From: Clostridiales bacterium
GTDB lineage: Bacteria; Bacillota; Clostridia; Christensenellales; CAG-138
NCBI GenBank assembly: GCA_009783775.1
Contig: WRCT01000014.1
Coordinates: 1 to 18,427, forward strand
Direction of reading: 5' to 3'
Length of the DNA stretch: 18,427 bases
Made by a program: the position numbers and the translations under genes. The notes under the pieces were generated by a model, which did no database searches, was not told the origin of the DNA, and worked only from the letters and a program-made list of their open reading frames with translations. Positions 18,382 through 18,427 of this stretch are shown here, piece after piece (positions within the stretch are counted from its first letter, which is position 1; every line of letters begins with the position of its first letter).

Positions 18382-18427
18382 GAGAGAATTTCTCCTATTA
18401 TATTGTTGCCCCGCAAAAAGGCTTTCG
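18382..18427 (-). promoter_or_regulatory. Upstream edge of rsmB with SD
   Basis: On the minus strand AGGAGA (18396-18391) is the ribosome-binding site. TATAAT (18402-18397) sits directly against it, so a transcript from that hexamer would start after the SD. With no -35 visible, I treat it as coincidental. Transcription probably enters from upstream. Confidence 0.4.

Noticed and set aside
18391..18402. TATAAT as the rsmB promoter
   Set aside because: It touches the SD, so a transcript from it would lack the ribosome-binding site, and no -35 is present at 16-18 bp.

Overview
The window looks like chromosomal DNA from a GC-rich Clostridia-type Firmicute, probably an uncultured gut or rumen lineage (Christensenellales/Oscillospirales-like; the rank is inference). 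The basis is gene order and family content. A six-gene minus-strand operon rsmB-rlmN-stp-pknB-rsgA-rpe has the classic Firmicute order. A dnaD-like/dnaI-like/rsmI cluster and an rsmD-coaD-coiled-coil operon also fit. I see no phage, CRISPR array, insertion-sequence transposase or rRNA.

Layout. 1-2952: the tail of an upstream gene and its terminator, an acyltransferase-3 membrane protein (+), a 49-residue conserved-looking protein (-) and a ROK sugar kinase (+). 3151-5260: a class Ic aspartate-type aminotransferase (-) and a DUF421/YetF membrane protein (+). 5460-8591: dnaD-like, dnaI-like and rsmI, all minus. 9078-11022: rsmD, coaD and an acidic coiled-coil protein, plus strand, joined by ATGA overlaps. 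11298-11475: tRNA-Gly(GCC) and tRNA-Lys(CTT) with a promoter and a terminator. 11567-12213: an AT-rich islet of small genes, namely a divergent 55-residue Cys-rich zinc-ribbon-like protein and a ribbon-helix-helix protein followed by an out-of-frame basic protein, around a shared operator-like region. 12367-18381: the housekeeping operon, all minus.

The least ordinary part is the intergenic DNA. Nearly every gap is packed with short repeats. These include tandem arrays of exactly 7-bp units in several unrelated sequence families, several abutting stop codons and often in inverted pairs. There is a 30-nt hairpin family in four copies with two loop classes. Mosaic elements share both ends but have different central hairpins. 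A 164-bp MITE-like element with 25-bp terminal inverted repeats sits between dnaD and dnaI and supplies the stop codon of one gene and the only SD-like sequence of the next. Repeat-like sequences also appear in frame inside genes (dnaI, the coiled-coil gene, and the tail of the small basic ORF), a situation resembling the Rickettsia palindromic elements.

Several promoters are close to consensus. Two (acyltransferase, dnaD) place the predicted transcription start at the start codon with no SD, suggesting leaderless mRNAs. The housekeeping genes link rRNA modification (RsmB, RlmN, RsmI, RsmD), ribosome assembly (RsgA), Ser/Thr phospho-signalling (PknB/Stp), replication-helicase loading (DnaD/DnaI), CoA synthesis (CoaD) and the pentose phosphate pathway (Rpe).
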